NCBI RefSeq assembly: GCF_006443095.1
Contig: NZ_VFWZ01000006.1
Coordinates: 186,001 to 250,000 of the forward strand
Direction of reading: 5' to 3'
DNA from: Aquimarina algicola
GTDB taxonomy: Bacteria > Bacteroidota > Bacteroidia > Flavobacteriales > Flavobacteriaceae
Length of the DNA stretch: 64,000 nt
Shown: positions 26,585 through 35,387 of the stretch, in pieces
Numbering within the stretch: the first letter of the stretch is position 1
Layout: each line of letters opens with the position of its first letter
Program-made: the position numbers and the translations under genes
The notes under the pieces: model-generated
What the model was told of the DNA's origin: nothing
What the model saw: only the letters and a program-made list of their open reading frames with translations
The model's database searches: none

Positions 26585-28153
26585 ATGGAACATCAAATAA
26601 GTAATATTGATCTTATTGTTATTGGCGTTTATTTTATAGCTGTTATGGCCATAGGGCTTTATGTTGCAAGAGGTACAAAAACAGGAGAAGACCTTTTTTT
26701 AGGAGGTAGATCTTTTGGCTGGGCTCTTATTGGGTTTTCATTGTTTGCTTCTAATATTTCTACATCTACAATTATAGGACTATCCGGTGCAGCTTACAAA
26801 TCAGGAATCGTACAATCTGTATATGAATGGATGACGGGAATCCCTTTGATTATTGCTGCATTGATCTTTATTCCTCTTTATTTGAAGTCAAAAATCACTA
26901 CAATTCCTGAGTTTTTAGAACTTCGTTTTGATCGAAGATCAAGAATGATTTTTTCAACAATTACGATTATAACAAGTATTCTGGTAGATACGGCAGGAGG
27001 GCTATATGCGGGTGCTATTGTATTACAAGCATTTTTTCCAGGACTAATTATTTGGCAAACTTGTTTAATCTTGGCAGTTGTTGCAGGATTGTACACTGCT
27101 TTTGGTGGTCTCAAAGCAGTTGTTTATACAGACACCATACAGGCTATTATTCTTATTATGGGTTGCTCAATCTTATCATATATGCTATTCGAAAAACTAG
27201 ATTTTTCTTGGGATAATGTTTTAGCTTCAACTCCAGAAGGTCATTTATCAATTGTGCGTCCTCTAGACGATCCTTCGCTGCCCTGGCCGGGGTTGATTAT
27301 GGCTGTTCCGATATTAGGATTTTGGTATTGGACCACCAATCAGTATATCGTACAACGCGTTTTGGGGGCTAAAAACATCAAAAATGCCCGCTGGGGAGTT
27401 ATTCTAGCTAGTTTTTTGAAAATTATACCGCTATTCATTATGGTAATTCCCGGTACAATGGCAATTAGTCTTTTCCCCGGACTAGAGAAAGCAGATCAAG
27501 TATTTCCTACTGCCGTAATGCAAGTATTACCCGTTGGGTTAGTTGGATTGGTTCTCGCAGGATTAATCTCTGCAATTATGTCTAGTGTAGACTCTACTCT
27601 CAATTCTGCATCTACCTTGGTTGTCGTAGATTTTGTAAAAACATTAAAGCCTGATATTACCGACAAAGAAACCATTAATTATGGAAGAATAACCACCGTA
27701 GTTTTGATGGCAGTAGCCGCAATATGGGCTCCTTTTATAGTCGATTTTGGAGGCATTTGGGATTACCTTCAAGAGATGTTTGGTATTATCGTACCTCCAA
27801 TAGCTGTTATTTTCCTTGTTGGAGTATTTTATAAAAGAGGTAATGGTGATGGTGCTTTTTGGACATTAGTTCTAGGAACCATAGGGGGAATATTATTTTT
27901 TACCCTTAGGCAATTTGATATTTGGCCGATGCATTTTACAATAGACGTAGGGATAATGACAATAATAAGTGCATTATTGTTTATTATTATTAGTAATATC
28001 ACTCCTGCACCTGATCCTGAAACAATTAAAATATATACCTACAATAAATCTTTATTACAAAATGAAGAAAAAATAGTTTGGTACAAAGACTATCGCTATC
28101 ATATTGTTTTATTACTAATATGTATAGGGATTTTATTAACTAAATTCTGGTAA
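26585..28153 (+). CDS. Sodium:solute symporter (SSS/SglT-like)
   Basis: 522 residues with about 14 hydrophobic helices. SSS-family features include the N-terminal IGLYVARGTKTGEDLFLGGRSFGW, FASNISTSTIIGLSGAAYKSG, ITTIPEFLELRFDRRSRM, YTAFGGLKAVVYTDTIQAIIL and the LAGLISAIMSSVDSTLNSASTLVVVDF segment of the sodium site. It lies 3 bases after the GH36-like gene and probably carries the sugar released in the periplasm, or a small galactoside, across the inner membrane. It ends the locus; only a weak hairpin with a T-run (ATAGA...TCTATTTTTA near 28157) follows. Confidence 0.9.
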   Translation: MEHQISNIDLIVIGVYFIAVMAIGLYVARGTKTGEDLFLGGRSFGWALIGFSLFASNISTSTIIGLSGAAYKSGIVQSVYEWMTGIPLIIAALIFIPLYLKSKITTIPEFLELRFDRRSRMIFSTITIITSILVDTAGGLYAGAIVLQAFFPGLIIWQTCLILAVVAGLYTAFGGLKAVVYTDTIQAIILIMGCSILSYMLFEKLDFSWDNVLASTPEGHLSIVRPLDDPSLPWPGLIMAVPILGFWYWTTNQYIVQRVLGAKNIKNARWGVILASFLKIIPLFIMVIPGTMAISLFPGLEKADQVFPTAVMQVLPVGLVGLVLAGLISAIMSSVDSTLNSASTLVVVDFVKTLKPDITDKETINYGRITTVVLMAVAAIWAPFIVDFGGIWDYLQEMFGIIVPPIAVIFLVGVFYKRGNGDGAFWTLVLGTIGGILFFTLRQFDIWPMHFTIDVGIMTIISALLFIIISNITPAPDPETIKIYTYNKSLLQNEEKIVWYKDYRYHIVLLLICIGILLTKFW

Positions 28154-28181
28154 TGATAGACAAGTATATAATCTATTTTTA

Positions 28182-29195
28182 TTAGTTATCTGTTGTTATG
28201 CCAAAAGTATTCGCTTGTTGATATATGATTTTCCAAGTATTATGATACCATAATGCTTTACATCGTATGCCTTCTTTTTGATTATTTTTGGCTAAAATGA
28301 TATTTGCTTCCAGTAAAATTTTTCCTTTTCCGAGTAACTCGTTACGAAAATTCTGTATTCTAAACTCAATATGATCTATGTTTTCTTCAGAAAATTGATT
28401 TTCATTTACATAGTTAGATATCCTATGAATGCCTTCTAGGAAATAGCTTTTATAAAATTCTTCAGGAGTATCTTTAACTTGTTTTTCTATTTTGGTTATT
28501 TGCTCCAAATCTCCCGGTGATTTAATTTTTGCTTTTTCCAATACCTCTAACATTGAAGGGATATAGGTTTCTTTATATTCATCTAATGTTACAATAGTTG
28601 TAGAGGTATCTACAGTTGAAGATGAAAAAAGTTGCTTTGCGTACTCTTTTATAAAAGATAAAGGGTCAGGAAAACAGTCATCCTTTTTATCTTTAGAATA
28701 AGAAAAAGCATTAGTTTGATTCAGATTAGGATAAAACTTTTGGTCATCTGTAATCCAATTATTACTTACAAACTGTTCACTATTTTTTCTTGGGTTGATT
28801 AAATTAAAAAAGTCGCTTTCGATCTTACGTAATGTCCATAATTCTTTATTTTTTGAAGCTTCTATTTCTATCGCAACAGTATCTTTTTTACTTTTAAAAA
28901 CAAGATACAAGTCATAAACATCAGGTTCTATATTTGAAGTCAAAAAATAGGTCTTATAATACGTATACTCAGGTGCAGACACATTATGAGTTTTGGCTAC
29001 ATCTGATAAAATATTCCACTTTTGAGCAACCTCTTCTGTATAAAAAGGTTCTTTTGTAATATCTTTCTGTTCAAGAAATACTTGTCCTAGATATCTACCA
29101 AAACCATCAGGAAAAATAACACAAGAATCCTGTGCACAAACGGTTTGAAAACAATACAGAACTATAAGAAGTAGAAATTTATTTGATGAAATCAT
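28182..29195 (-). CDS. Secreted protein of unknown function
   Basis: 337 residues from ATG 29195, chosen because MISSNKFLLLIVLYCFQTVCAQ is a good signal peptide. An upstream in-frame Met at 29240 would place charged residues before it. The mature protein is mixed alpha/beta with a Ser/Thr-rich linker (LFSSSTVDTSTTIVTLDEY) near the middle, suggesting two domains; the second (SKEEFYKSYFLEG-like to the C-terminus) ends in GIRCKALWYHNTWKIIYQQANTFG, reminiscent of NTF2-like folds. I do not recognise a family. It follows the transglutaminase-like gene on the same strand and is probably co-transcribed with it. Confidence 0.6.
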   Translation of the reverse strand: MISSNKFLLLIVLYCFQTVCAQDSCVIFPDGFGRYLGQVFLEQKDITKEPFYTEEVAQKWNILSDVAKTHNVSAPEYTYYKTYFLTSNIEPDVYDLYLVFKSKKDTVAIEIEASKNKELWTLRKIESDFFNLINPRKNSEQFVSNNWITDDQKFYPNLNQTNAFSYSKDKKDDCFPDPLSFIKEYAKQLFSSSTVDTSTTIVTLDEYKETYIPSMLEVLEKAKIKSPGDLEQITKIEKQVKDTPEEFYKSYFLEGIHRISNYVNENQFSEENIDHIEFRIQNFRNELLGKGKILLEANIILAKNNQKEGIRCKALWYHNTWKIIYQQANTFGITTDN

Positions 29196-29249
29196 ATTTT
29201 TGAGAGTATTCTTTATAAAAGGTAAAATTAATAAACTCAAAATAAACTG

Positions 29250-29801
29250 TCATCGAATTGAGACAGAATCAATTCCTAAATAATCACTGACCGAAGGATC
29301 AATGTAATGCTTATCTCCTGTAATGATATGTTCTATAACTACAAAATCATGATCTTTGAAAAAAGGAGACTCAAAGTAATCATGCACGTTGACATTCAAA
29401 AAATATAACTTTGCTATATGCGTATTAACATTCCATTCTTTTGAAAGACCGTGTTTTTCAATTAAATAATTACAAACCGATGCATAAAAATTGGCATACC
29501 CTATACAATTAGTAGCTTTGCTTTGTATCAATCTATTAGGGTCAAGGTCACATTTGTTATATGTAAAACCTAATGTTGTATTTGTAACTTTTTTTGAGGT
29601 TGTGAGAATATTTCCTATGTTGAAATCCTTAGGATTACCATAAGTATTTTCAATGGTCTCGATTAATTTTTGATTTGTTATCTTATAACTTTTTCTTGTG
29701 CCTACAGTATCATATTTGATAAAAAACCTATAAATAAAGCCTTTACAAATGATGATAACCACGAGAAAAAGAAGAAAAATATATCCTCTTCTCCACTTCA
29801 T
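29250..29801 (-). CDS. Membrane-anchored transglutaminase-like protein
   Basis: 183 residues with one N-terminal membrane helix (residues 7-26). A papain-like/transglutaminase triad can be read: C99 in KATNCIGYANFYASVC, H151 in KDHDFVVIEH, and D168 in HYIDPS. Spacing and surrounding residues (G-Y-A after Cys, D-P after the last strand) fit bacterial transglutaminase-like cysteine proteases. It should sit in the inner membrane with the catalytic part in the periplasm. The next gene encodes a secreted protein that could be substrate or partner; this is inference from adjacency. Confidence 0.6.
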   Translation of the reverse strand: MKWRRGYIFLLFLVVIIICKGFIYRFFIKYDTVGTRKSYKITNQKLIETIENTYGNPKDFNIGNILTTSKKVTNTTLGFTYNKCDLDPNRLIQSKATNCIGYANFYASVCNYLIEKHGLSKEWNVNTHIAKLYFLNVNVHDYFESPFFKDHDFVVIEHIITGDKHYIDPSVSDYLGIDSVSIR

Positions 29802-29917
29802 TGATTAAATAATTATACATAATAAATATATCTTTTTTATGTTGAATTCCTGCTTTCTCTATATTTCTATCCATTACAAAAACTTCTTACTACTATTAAT
29901 TTATATATATTCTGACC

Positions 29918-31309
29918 TTAACAATTCTTATCAATCCAAGAATTAAAATCTAGATATCCCAATACAGTGTCTGGTATTGGATCATTTACAAGTTGCTTTT
30001 TGAGCCTTTTAAAAGCTTCTTTTTTTGAAAGCGATTCATCCTCTACCGTTTTTACTAAAAATTTTAATATAATCTTCTCGTAGGAAGCTATGTTTTTATG
30101 TTTTTTAATGATTTTTTTAATAGTATTGATCAGATATATTAATGTAGACCCGTTTCCTAGCTGGTAGTGAATTAAAAGATTAAGCCAATGTGTGTAAAGA
30201 ATCAAATCTTTTCGATCTTTTTTGGTTTGATTATTAAAAATATCATTAACCCATTGCAAAGCATTTCTATACTCTTCCTTTTGAAAATATAATGCCGCAA
30301 ACTGAAAACAAAAAGACAATCTATAGGTCTCTGGAACCAATGATTCATAATCCTTTATAAAGCTAAGGATTTCATCAACAATAGTATGTGTAGCTTGCAG
30401 TCCTTTTAAATTTCTATGAATTTCTAGCTCTAGATTATAAAGCCTAAGCTTTTCCTTTATAAGAGCTGCAGAAACATTATGTATAGCATTCACTTTTTGT
30501 TTGAGCAAAAGAATTCTCACAAAAGCTTCTTTATACTGTTTACTGTGTACTAAAAACCCAAGAAGATTATTATTTACAGAAAAATACATTACAAAATACT
30601 CTTTAAGCAATTCTGGGTTTTGCTCCCATTCTTTTACCAATTCTTCAAGCGTATGCTTTGCCTTATCAGAGTGCTCTGCAAGAAGTTGCTTTCTATATTT
30701 ATGTAATATTTTTAATGTTCTGTTTTGTAATGTGGCGCTTTTTTTGTGTGATAATGAAAAACTTGCAGGATCCACATTTGCAGACAATAGACGTACATAC
30801 TCATTTGCCGAAGCCAATGTGTTTTTTTGTTGATTTACTATTGTCATAAAAGTATCAAAATCCTGAGGATACAATGCCTGATGAACTTTTCTCTTCCAAT
30901 CTTGAATATAAAATAAAATTATATTTTGCTGAAAGTTATACGCTTTCTTCTCCGCTCTTTTTAATTCACTTTCGCAAACAGAATATAATCCTTTCCGGTA
31001 TAAGATCTCGACATTACGAACAATATCCATAAGCTCTGCATTTTTAGAAGCTTTAGCATGATAATTTCTCAATGATTGTAGAATACGCAGTTTCAAATAG
31101 TTTTTAATAGTTGTCAATTGATTTACAAAAGCTTTGTCTTTGAACAAAGTTTTGATTGCTGCCTCATCATATTTTTTTTGAGCTTCAATGGCATTAAAAA
31201 GTATCAGATACTCTGTAGCATCACTTGCTGGCATACTAAGCTTGAAATACCGTTTTTCGCTTTTACTTAAAGACTTAATAAGATAGAATAATTCTTCGTT
31301 TTTCTTCAT
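29918..31309 (-). CDS. Helical-repeat (TPR-like) cytoplasmic protein
   Basis: 463 residues, almost entirely alpha-helical and Lys/Leu/Tyr-rich, without signal peptide or membrane segment. Degenerate helical pairs (YSVCESELKRAEKKAYNFQ, EYRNALQWVNDIFNNQ, FCFQFAALYFQKEEYRNALQWV) suggest TPR-like repeats. It resembles a conserved Bacteroidota family of unknown function with an N-terminal MKKNEELFYLIKSLSKSEKRYFKL. A TATTTTTG promoter motif lies 21 bases upstream. It is divergent from the VOC gene. Function unknown. Confidence 0.7.
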   Translation of the reverse strand: MKKNEELFYLIKSLSKSEKRYFKLSMPASDATEYLILFNAIEAQKKYDEAAIKTLFKDKAFVNQLTTIKNYLKLRILQSLRNYHAKASKNAELMDIVRNVEILYRKGLYSVCESELKRAEKKAYNFQQNIILFYIQDWKRKVHQALYPQDFDTFMTIVNQQKNTLASANEYVRLLSANVDPASFSLSHKKSATLQNRTLKILHKYRKQLLAEHSDKAKHTLEELVKEWEQNPELLKEYFVMYFSVNNNLLGFLVHSKQYKEAFVRILLLKQKVNAIHNVSAALIKEKLRLYNLELEIHRNLKGLQATHTIVDEILSFIKDYESLVPETYRLSFCFQFAALYFQKEEYRNALQWVNDIFNNQTKKDRKDLILYTHWLNLLIHYQLGNGSTLIYLINTIKKIIKKHKNIASYEKIILKFLVKTVEDESLSKKEAFKRLKKQLVNDPIPDTVLGYLDFNSWIDKNC

Positions 31310-31329
31310 TATAGAAAGCTATGTTTTTT

Positions 31330-31337
31330 CAAAAATA
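31330..31337 (-). promoter_or_regulatory. -7 element TATTTTTG for the helical-repeat gene
   Basis: Exact TAnnTTTG on the minus strand, 21 bases before ATG 31309, giving a leader of roughly 14 bases. It is part of a divergent promoter region shared with the VOC gene. Confidence 0.5.
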
Positions 31338-31363
31338 GAATTTTTTAATAGCAAACCATCTTT

Positions 31364-31371
31364 TACATTTG
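31364..31371 (+). promoter_or_regulatory. -7 element TACATTTG for the VOC gene
   Basis: Exact TAnnTTTG, 28 bases before ATG 31400. A T-rich stretch lies about 20 bases upstream where a -33 element is expected. Confidence 0.5.
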
Positions 31372-31399
31372 AAATTTAATAATCAATAACATACAAATT

Positions 31400-31765
31400 A
31401 TGAAATCAAATGCTATTAACTGGTTTGAAATACCCAGTACTAATTTTGACCGAGCTGTAAAATTTTACAACGAACTTTTAGAAACCGAGCTTCAACCTAT
31501 GGAAATGGATTTCAAAATGGCCTTTTTTCCTTATGAGAGCGGAGGTGTTGGTGGATGTGTTACTCATGGCAATGGTAACAAACCATCTCAAGAGGGAACA
31601 TTCGCATATCTTAACGGAGGAGAAGATCTTGCTATTCCTCTAGCTAGAGTAGAAAAAGCAGGAGGCAAAATAATAATGCCAAAAACATCTATTGGAGAAA
31701 ATGGATATATGGCTGTTTTTTTAGATACTGAAGGAAATCGAGTAGCTTTCCATTCTATGAAATAA
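31400..31765 (+). CDS. VOC (glyoxalase/bleomycin-resistance fold) family protein
   Basis: 121 residues with the vicinal oxygen chelate pattern: INWFEIPSTNFDRAVKFYNELL at the N-terminus, a paired beta-strand module in the middle (MAFFPYESGGVGGCV), and a second module ending GYMAVFLDTEGNRVAFHSMK. Metal-ligand assignments are unclear because expected His/Glu positions are partly hydrophobic, so it may be a metal-free binding protein. It is a single-gene unit with its own promoter motif and a terminator downstream. Confidence 0.85.
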   Translation: MKSNAINWFEIPSTNFDRAVKFYNELLETELQPMEMDFKMAFFPYESGGVGGCVTHGNGNKPSQEGTFAYLNGGEDLAIPLARVEKAGGKIIMPKTSIGENGYMAVFLDTEGNRVAFHSMK

Positions 31766-31786
31766 AGAACTACAGCATTACATCAG

Positions 31787-31836
31787 AAACAGGGTTTTAG
31801 AAAGTATGGTTTTATCATTTCTAGCTCTGTTTTTTT
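31787..31836 (+). terminator. Terminator after the VOC gene
   Basis: Two-part stem (AAACAG with CTGTTT, and inner TAGAAA with TTTCTA) followed by a run of T from 31830. It overlaps the last codon of the convergent symporter gene by a couple of bases. Confidence 0.5.
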
Positions 31837-33412
31837 ATGAAAAATAGATATAAACTCCGATAACGATAGCACATACGACTCCTCCTACTGCATAAGCGCT
31901 TTTCCAAGGGGTAATATCTACTTCTTTTGTATATTTTTGTTCATACGGAGTTTCTTGAGGATATAGTTTTCCAATAATCAACATTAGTGCAATATTAAAC
32001 ACAAAAACCATAGCCATAATATGTAAAAAGTGAGGAAATGCTCCTTTTAAAATTGTACTATCCAGAATTACATAGGCCAAATAAATCAATGCTCCAGAAA
32101 TGATTGCCACCTTTGCAGCTATTGCAGGTACCCTCTTTGTCAAATACCCAACTACAATTATGGTAAGTATAGGAATACTGTAACAGCCATTTGCCTTTTG
32201 TAAGTAACTAAAAATACTCTCGGTATAATATAAAAATGGTGCAATAAGCATTGCAAAAAGAGCTAGAAAAATACCAAAACGTTTACCTGCATTTACTACC
32301 TCTTTTTCAGAAGCACCTTTTTTGACATACTCGCTGTAAATATCGATACCATAAAGTGTAACAGAACTATTCAAAGCACTATTAAATGAACTGAGTATTG
32401 CTCCAAAAATAACTGCTGCAAAAAAACCGACTAATGATAATGGCAATACTGCTTTGACTAGTGTAGGATATGCTTGATCTGCTTTGGTCAATGTATCCCC
32501 AAACATATGAAATGCAATAATACCCGGAAGCACCACAATTATAGGACCTAGAATCTTAATAAAAGATGCTAATAATAATCCTTTTTGACCTTCTTTTAAA
32601 CTCTTGGCTCCTAAAGCTCTTTGTATAATTGCTTGATTTGTACCCCAGTAAAATAACTGAACTAACATCATTCCTGTAAAGATCGTTGCAAAAGGTATTT
32701 TTGATTCACTAGAACCAATAGCATCAAATTTTTCCGGGTTCTCTTGCATTAAAATTGTTAATCCATTTGTAATACTCCCATCACCTATTGCCATAAGGCC
32801 CAGTACAGGAATGATAAGACCTCCTATCAACAATCCTAATGCATTAATTGTATCAGATACTGCTACTGCTTTTAGTCCTCCAAATACAGCATATATAGAA
32901 CCAATGATCCCAATACTAAAGACACAGATCCAAATTGAAGCAAATTCTGAAACTCCCAACATTTCAGGCACATCAAACATAGTATTAATCGCTACTGCTC
33001 CTGTATATAAAACAATCGGTAATAAAATAATTGCATATCCAGAAAGAAACAAACCAGATGTTATCGCCTTTGTAGTAGTATCATATCTACGTTCTAAAAA
33101 CTGCGGAATGGTTGTTAATCCTCCTTTTAGATATCTAGGTAATAAAAAAATTGCCGTTATTACCATGGCTAAAGCCGCAAGAGTCTCCCAGGCCATAACC
33201 AAAATACCATCTGTAAATGCATCTCCGTTAAGGCCTACAATTTGTTCTGTAGATAAATTAGTTAATAACAAAGATCCTGCGATAGTTACTGCAGAAAGAC
33301 TTCTTCCTGCTAAAAAATATCCATCCGAAGAATTTTCGTCTGTTTTTCTTGTGGCAATAAAAGAAATCACTGCGACTAGTAATGTAAAGCCTAAAAAAGA
33401 GATGATACCCAT
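31835..33412 (-). CDS. Sodium:solute symporter (SSS/SglT-like), second copy
   Basis: 525 residues, about 14 hydrophobic helices, with SSS motifs SSDGYFLAGRSLSAVTIAGSLLLTNLSTEQIVGLNGDAF, LTTIPQFLERRYD, YAVFGGLKAVAVSDTINALGLLIGG and FGAILSSFNSALNSSVTLYGIDIY. It is related to but clearly different from the symporter at 26585. No catabolic enzyme is adjacent, so the solute is unknown. It is transcribed divergently from the astacin gene across a 270-bp spacer. Confidence 0.9.
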   Translation of the reverse strand: MGIISFLGFTLLVAVISFIATRKTDENSSDGYFLAGRSLSAVTIAGSLLLTNLSTEQIVGLNGDAFTDGILVMAWETLAALAMVITAIFLLPRYLKGGLTTIPQFLERRYDTTTKAITSGLFLSGYAIILLPIVLYTGAVAINTMFDVPEMLGVSEFASIWICVFSIGIIGSIYAVFGGLKAVAVSDTINALGLLIGGLIIPVLGLMAIGDGSITNGLTILMQENPEKFDAIGSSESKIPFATIFTGMMLVQLFYWGTNQAIIQRALGAKSLKEGQKGLLLASFIKILGPIIVVLPGIIAFHMFGDTLTKADQAYPTLVKAVLPLSLVGFFAAVIFGAILSSFNSALNSSVTLYGIDIYSEYVKKGASEKEVVNAGKRFGIFLALFAMLIAPFLYYTESIFSYLQKANGCYSIPILTIIVVGYLTKRVPAIAAKVAIISGALIYLAYVILDSTILKGAFPHFLHIMAMVFVFNIALMLIIGKLYPQETPYEQKYTKEVDITPWKSAYAVGGVVCAIVIGVYIYFS

Positions 33413-33682
33413 AATTTGTGTTTTATAACTTTTTTAAGAAATAATATTTAAATCTTAAAATTAACATTTGATTTTGTGTGACTTATAACAGCTAGACTGC
33501 AAGAAGTTAATTTATTAAAACTTTTAGATCTGTATAACATCTACATGATTAAAACCTATATTATAAAGCCCGATATTATAATTCTATGTATTAAAAATAT
33601 GTTAAATTTTATTAAAAAAATAATAACCTGTACGTTTTAAGGTTACAACAAATATATTATTTACAAATACAAACTCAACAAA

Positions 33683-34711
33683 ATGAAAACAACAAAAACC
33701 GCACTATTGCTTTCAATAGCAATAGGATTAGTCGCGTGCTCAGAAAGTGAACAAATTTCTGATGTAGAGGCTTTACAACCACAAACAAACCAGTTTAACC
33801 AATCAGAAGTCGCTTTTCCCAAAGAATCCGGGACTATTGAAAAAGGGTATTTTCAAGGACTAGAAGTTACTTACGAAAAAATTAATGGTAAGAATGTTTT
33901 TGAAGGCGATATTATTCTTGATCATGTTGAAACCGATAACACAAATTTTGTATTAGAAGCAGGACAAAATCCTGCCTTAAGCAAAAGTGTTGGTCGAACT
34001 TCTGGAAGATGGCCTAACAATACTGTTTATTACACCATCAGTAGTAATTTACCTAATAAAGCAAGAGTAACAGATGCCATTGCCAGTTGGGAAAATAATA
34101 CCAACGTAAGATTTGTACAAAGAACTAACCAAAGAAACTATATCAATTTTAGACCAGGTGGAGGTTGTTCTTCTAGTGTAGGAATGGTTGGGGGTGTACA
34201 ATACATTACACTTGCTAATGGATGCAGTACCGGGAACACCATTCATGAGATAGGACATGCTGTTGGATTATGGCATGAACAAAGCCGTGCAGATAGAAAT
34301 CAATATGTCACAATTAACTTTCAAAATATTGAATCAGGAAAAGAATTCAATTTTAGAACCTATGTAGAGCAAGGTAGAGATGGTGATGAATATACCAGTA
34401 CATTAGATTTTGGATCAATAATGATGTATGGAGCTTATTCTTTCTCAAAAAACGGACAGCCTACCATTACCAAAAAAGACGGTAGCACATACTCTGTTCA
34501 AAGAAATGCGTTGTCTGCCGGAGACTTACAAGGGATCAATCAAATGTATCCTTCAGGAAATACTGGTGGCGGGTCTAATTATCAAAATGGACAATATTAT
34601 ACAGTTAACGGTCTGAGAGTATATCGCTATAATGACAAATGGTATTATTATACTTCTAGCAATGGCTGGAGAGAAGTGGTATATCGTAATGGAGCATGGT
34701 ATTATGCATAG
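33683..34711 (+). CDS. Astacin-type (M12A) zinc metalloprotease lipoprotein
   Basis: 342 residues. The lipobox IGLVAC gives Cys near 19-20 and a surface- or periplasm-anchored protein. A propeptide-like region (about 25-105) precedes the catalytic domain, which starts near GRWPNNTVYYTI. The zinc motif HEIGHAVGLWHEQSRADR has H188, E189, H192 and H198 (astacin HExxHxxGxxHExxR), and the Met-turn is SIMMYG (245-250). After the protease domain a Gly/Ser linker leads to a C-terminal aromatic tail (QNGQYYTVNG, YNDKWYYYTSSNGW, RNGAWYYA) resembling short wall-binding repeats. A clear terminator follows. Confidence 0.9.
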   Translation: MKTTKTALLLSIAIGLVACSESEQISDVEALQPQTNQFNQSEVAFPKESGTIEKGYFQGLEVTYEKINGKNVFEGDIILDHVETDNTNFVLEAGQNPALSKSVGRTSGRWPNNTVYYTISSNLPNKARVTDAIASWENNTNVRFVQRTNQRNYINFRPGGGCSSSVGMVGGVQYITLANGCSTGNTIHEIGHAVGLWHEQSRADRNQYVTINFQNIESGKEFNFRTYVEQGRDGDEYTSTLDFGSIMMYGAYSFSKNGQPTITKKDGSTYSVQRNALSAGDLQGINQMYPSGNTGGGSNYQNGQYYTVNGLRVYRYNDKWYYYTSSNGWREVVYRNGAWYYA

Positions 34712-34760
34712 ATATTAATTACCCTGAAACTTGATCTATTACTAATTATGCATTTATGAA

Positions 34761-34791
34761 CCTCAGGTAGAAATCTATCTGAGGTTTTTTT
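34761..34791 (+). terminator. Terminator after the astacin gene
   Basis: Stem CCTCAGGTAG / CTATCTGAGG (10 bp with one G-U) and loop AAAT, followed directly by TTTTTTT. The T-run overlaps the -33 element of the next promoter. Confidence 0.88.
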
Positions 34792-34819
34792 GGCTACAGT
34801 AATAAATACATTATTTTTG
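34789..34819 (+). promoter_or_regulatory. Promoter TTTG-N19-TATTTTTG
   Basis: A -33 TTTG at 34789-34792 and -7 TATTTTTG at 34812-34819 with a 19-base spacer, an excellent match to the Bacteroidota primary promoter. It ends 22 bases before ATG 34842. The -33 element is formed by the end of the preceding terminator's T-run. Confidence 0.7.
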
Positions 34820-34841
34820 AGTCTTTAGAAAAACGTCTTGA

Positions 34842-35387
34842 ATGAGAATATTTATTTTTTTAGGAATTGTGTTGTGTTGTGTTGGCTGCCAGAGCAAAAA
34901 ATCTGAAACTTCAGAAAACAATGTTCTTATTGCTAAACTAGATAGTCTTTCTAAAGACAAAATAAAAATCGACCTTCTCAAGTTATCTTCGGATGCAGAG
35001 AAAAACCTCGAAAGTTTTGACGATTTTCAAAATTTACGGAGTATTATGACAAGTATGCGTAATGGCAATCCTCACTTTGTAAACAAACACGCAGATAGTG
35101 TAGAATTATTAATAAGCATTTTTAAAGAAAACCTATCTAATGACCTTGATGTAAACACCATCAATTCACGTATTGCTGTACTTACTACAGAAATTGGATT
35201 ACTCAAATTATTAACCGAGCAAAAAAATCCGGATCCAAAAGAAATTTTAGAAGCAAATACAAAACTGGCAAAAGCATATAACAGTTTAATAATTCAACTC
35301 AATGAATTATCGTTGGCTATTCCTGAAAATATAGAAAAAGAGCTTTTAAGAGATCTTGAACTTGGAGACGAAGAAGATCCAAAATAA
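34842..35387 (+). CDS. Small lipoprotein of unknown function
   Basis: 181 residues with lipobox CCVGC (Cys16). The mature part is almost entirely helical and charged with Leu/Ile heptads (LLKLSSDAEKNLESF, ISIFKENLSNDL, LTTEIGLLKLLTEQ), suggesting a coiled-coil lipoprotein in the periplasm. Its stop overlaps the next gene's start (TAATG), so the two are co-translated. No family recognised. Confidence 0.7.
   Translation: MRIFIFLGIVLCCVGCQSKKSETSENNVLIAKLDSLSKDKIKIDLLKLSSDAEKNLESFDDFQNLRSIMTSMRNGNPHFVNKHADSVELLISIFKENLSNDLDVNTINSRIAVLTTEIGLLKLLTEQKNPDPKEILEANTKLAKAYNSLIIQLNELSLAIPENIEKELLRDLELGDEEDPK

Noticed and set aside
30501-30849. Plus-strand ORFs inside the helical-repeat gene
   Set aside because: Antisense frames with Cys/Phe-rich composition and no promoter; the minus gene has its own -7 motif.
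32811-33428. 205-codon ORF on the + strand
   Set aside because: It lies entirely antisense to the sodium symporter gene, which has clear family motifs; the + frame has no recognisable domain and arises from codon bias.
33649-33656. Minus-strand TATATTTG far upstream of the second symporter gene
   Set aside because: It would need a leader of about 230 bases and lies next to the divergent astacin start; too weak to list as a promoter.
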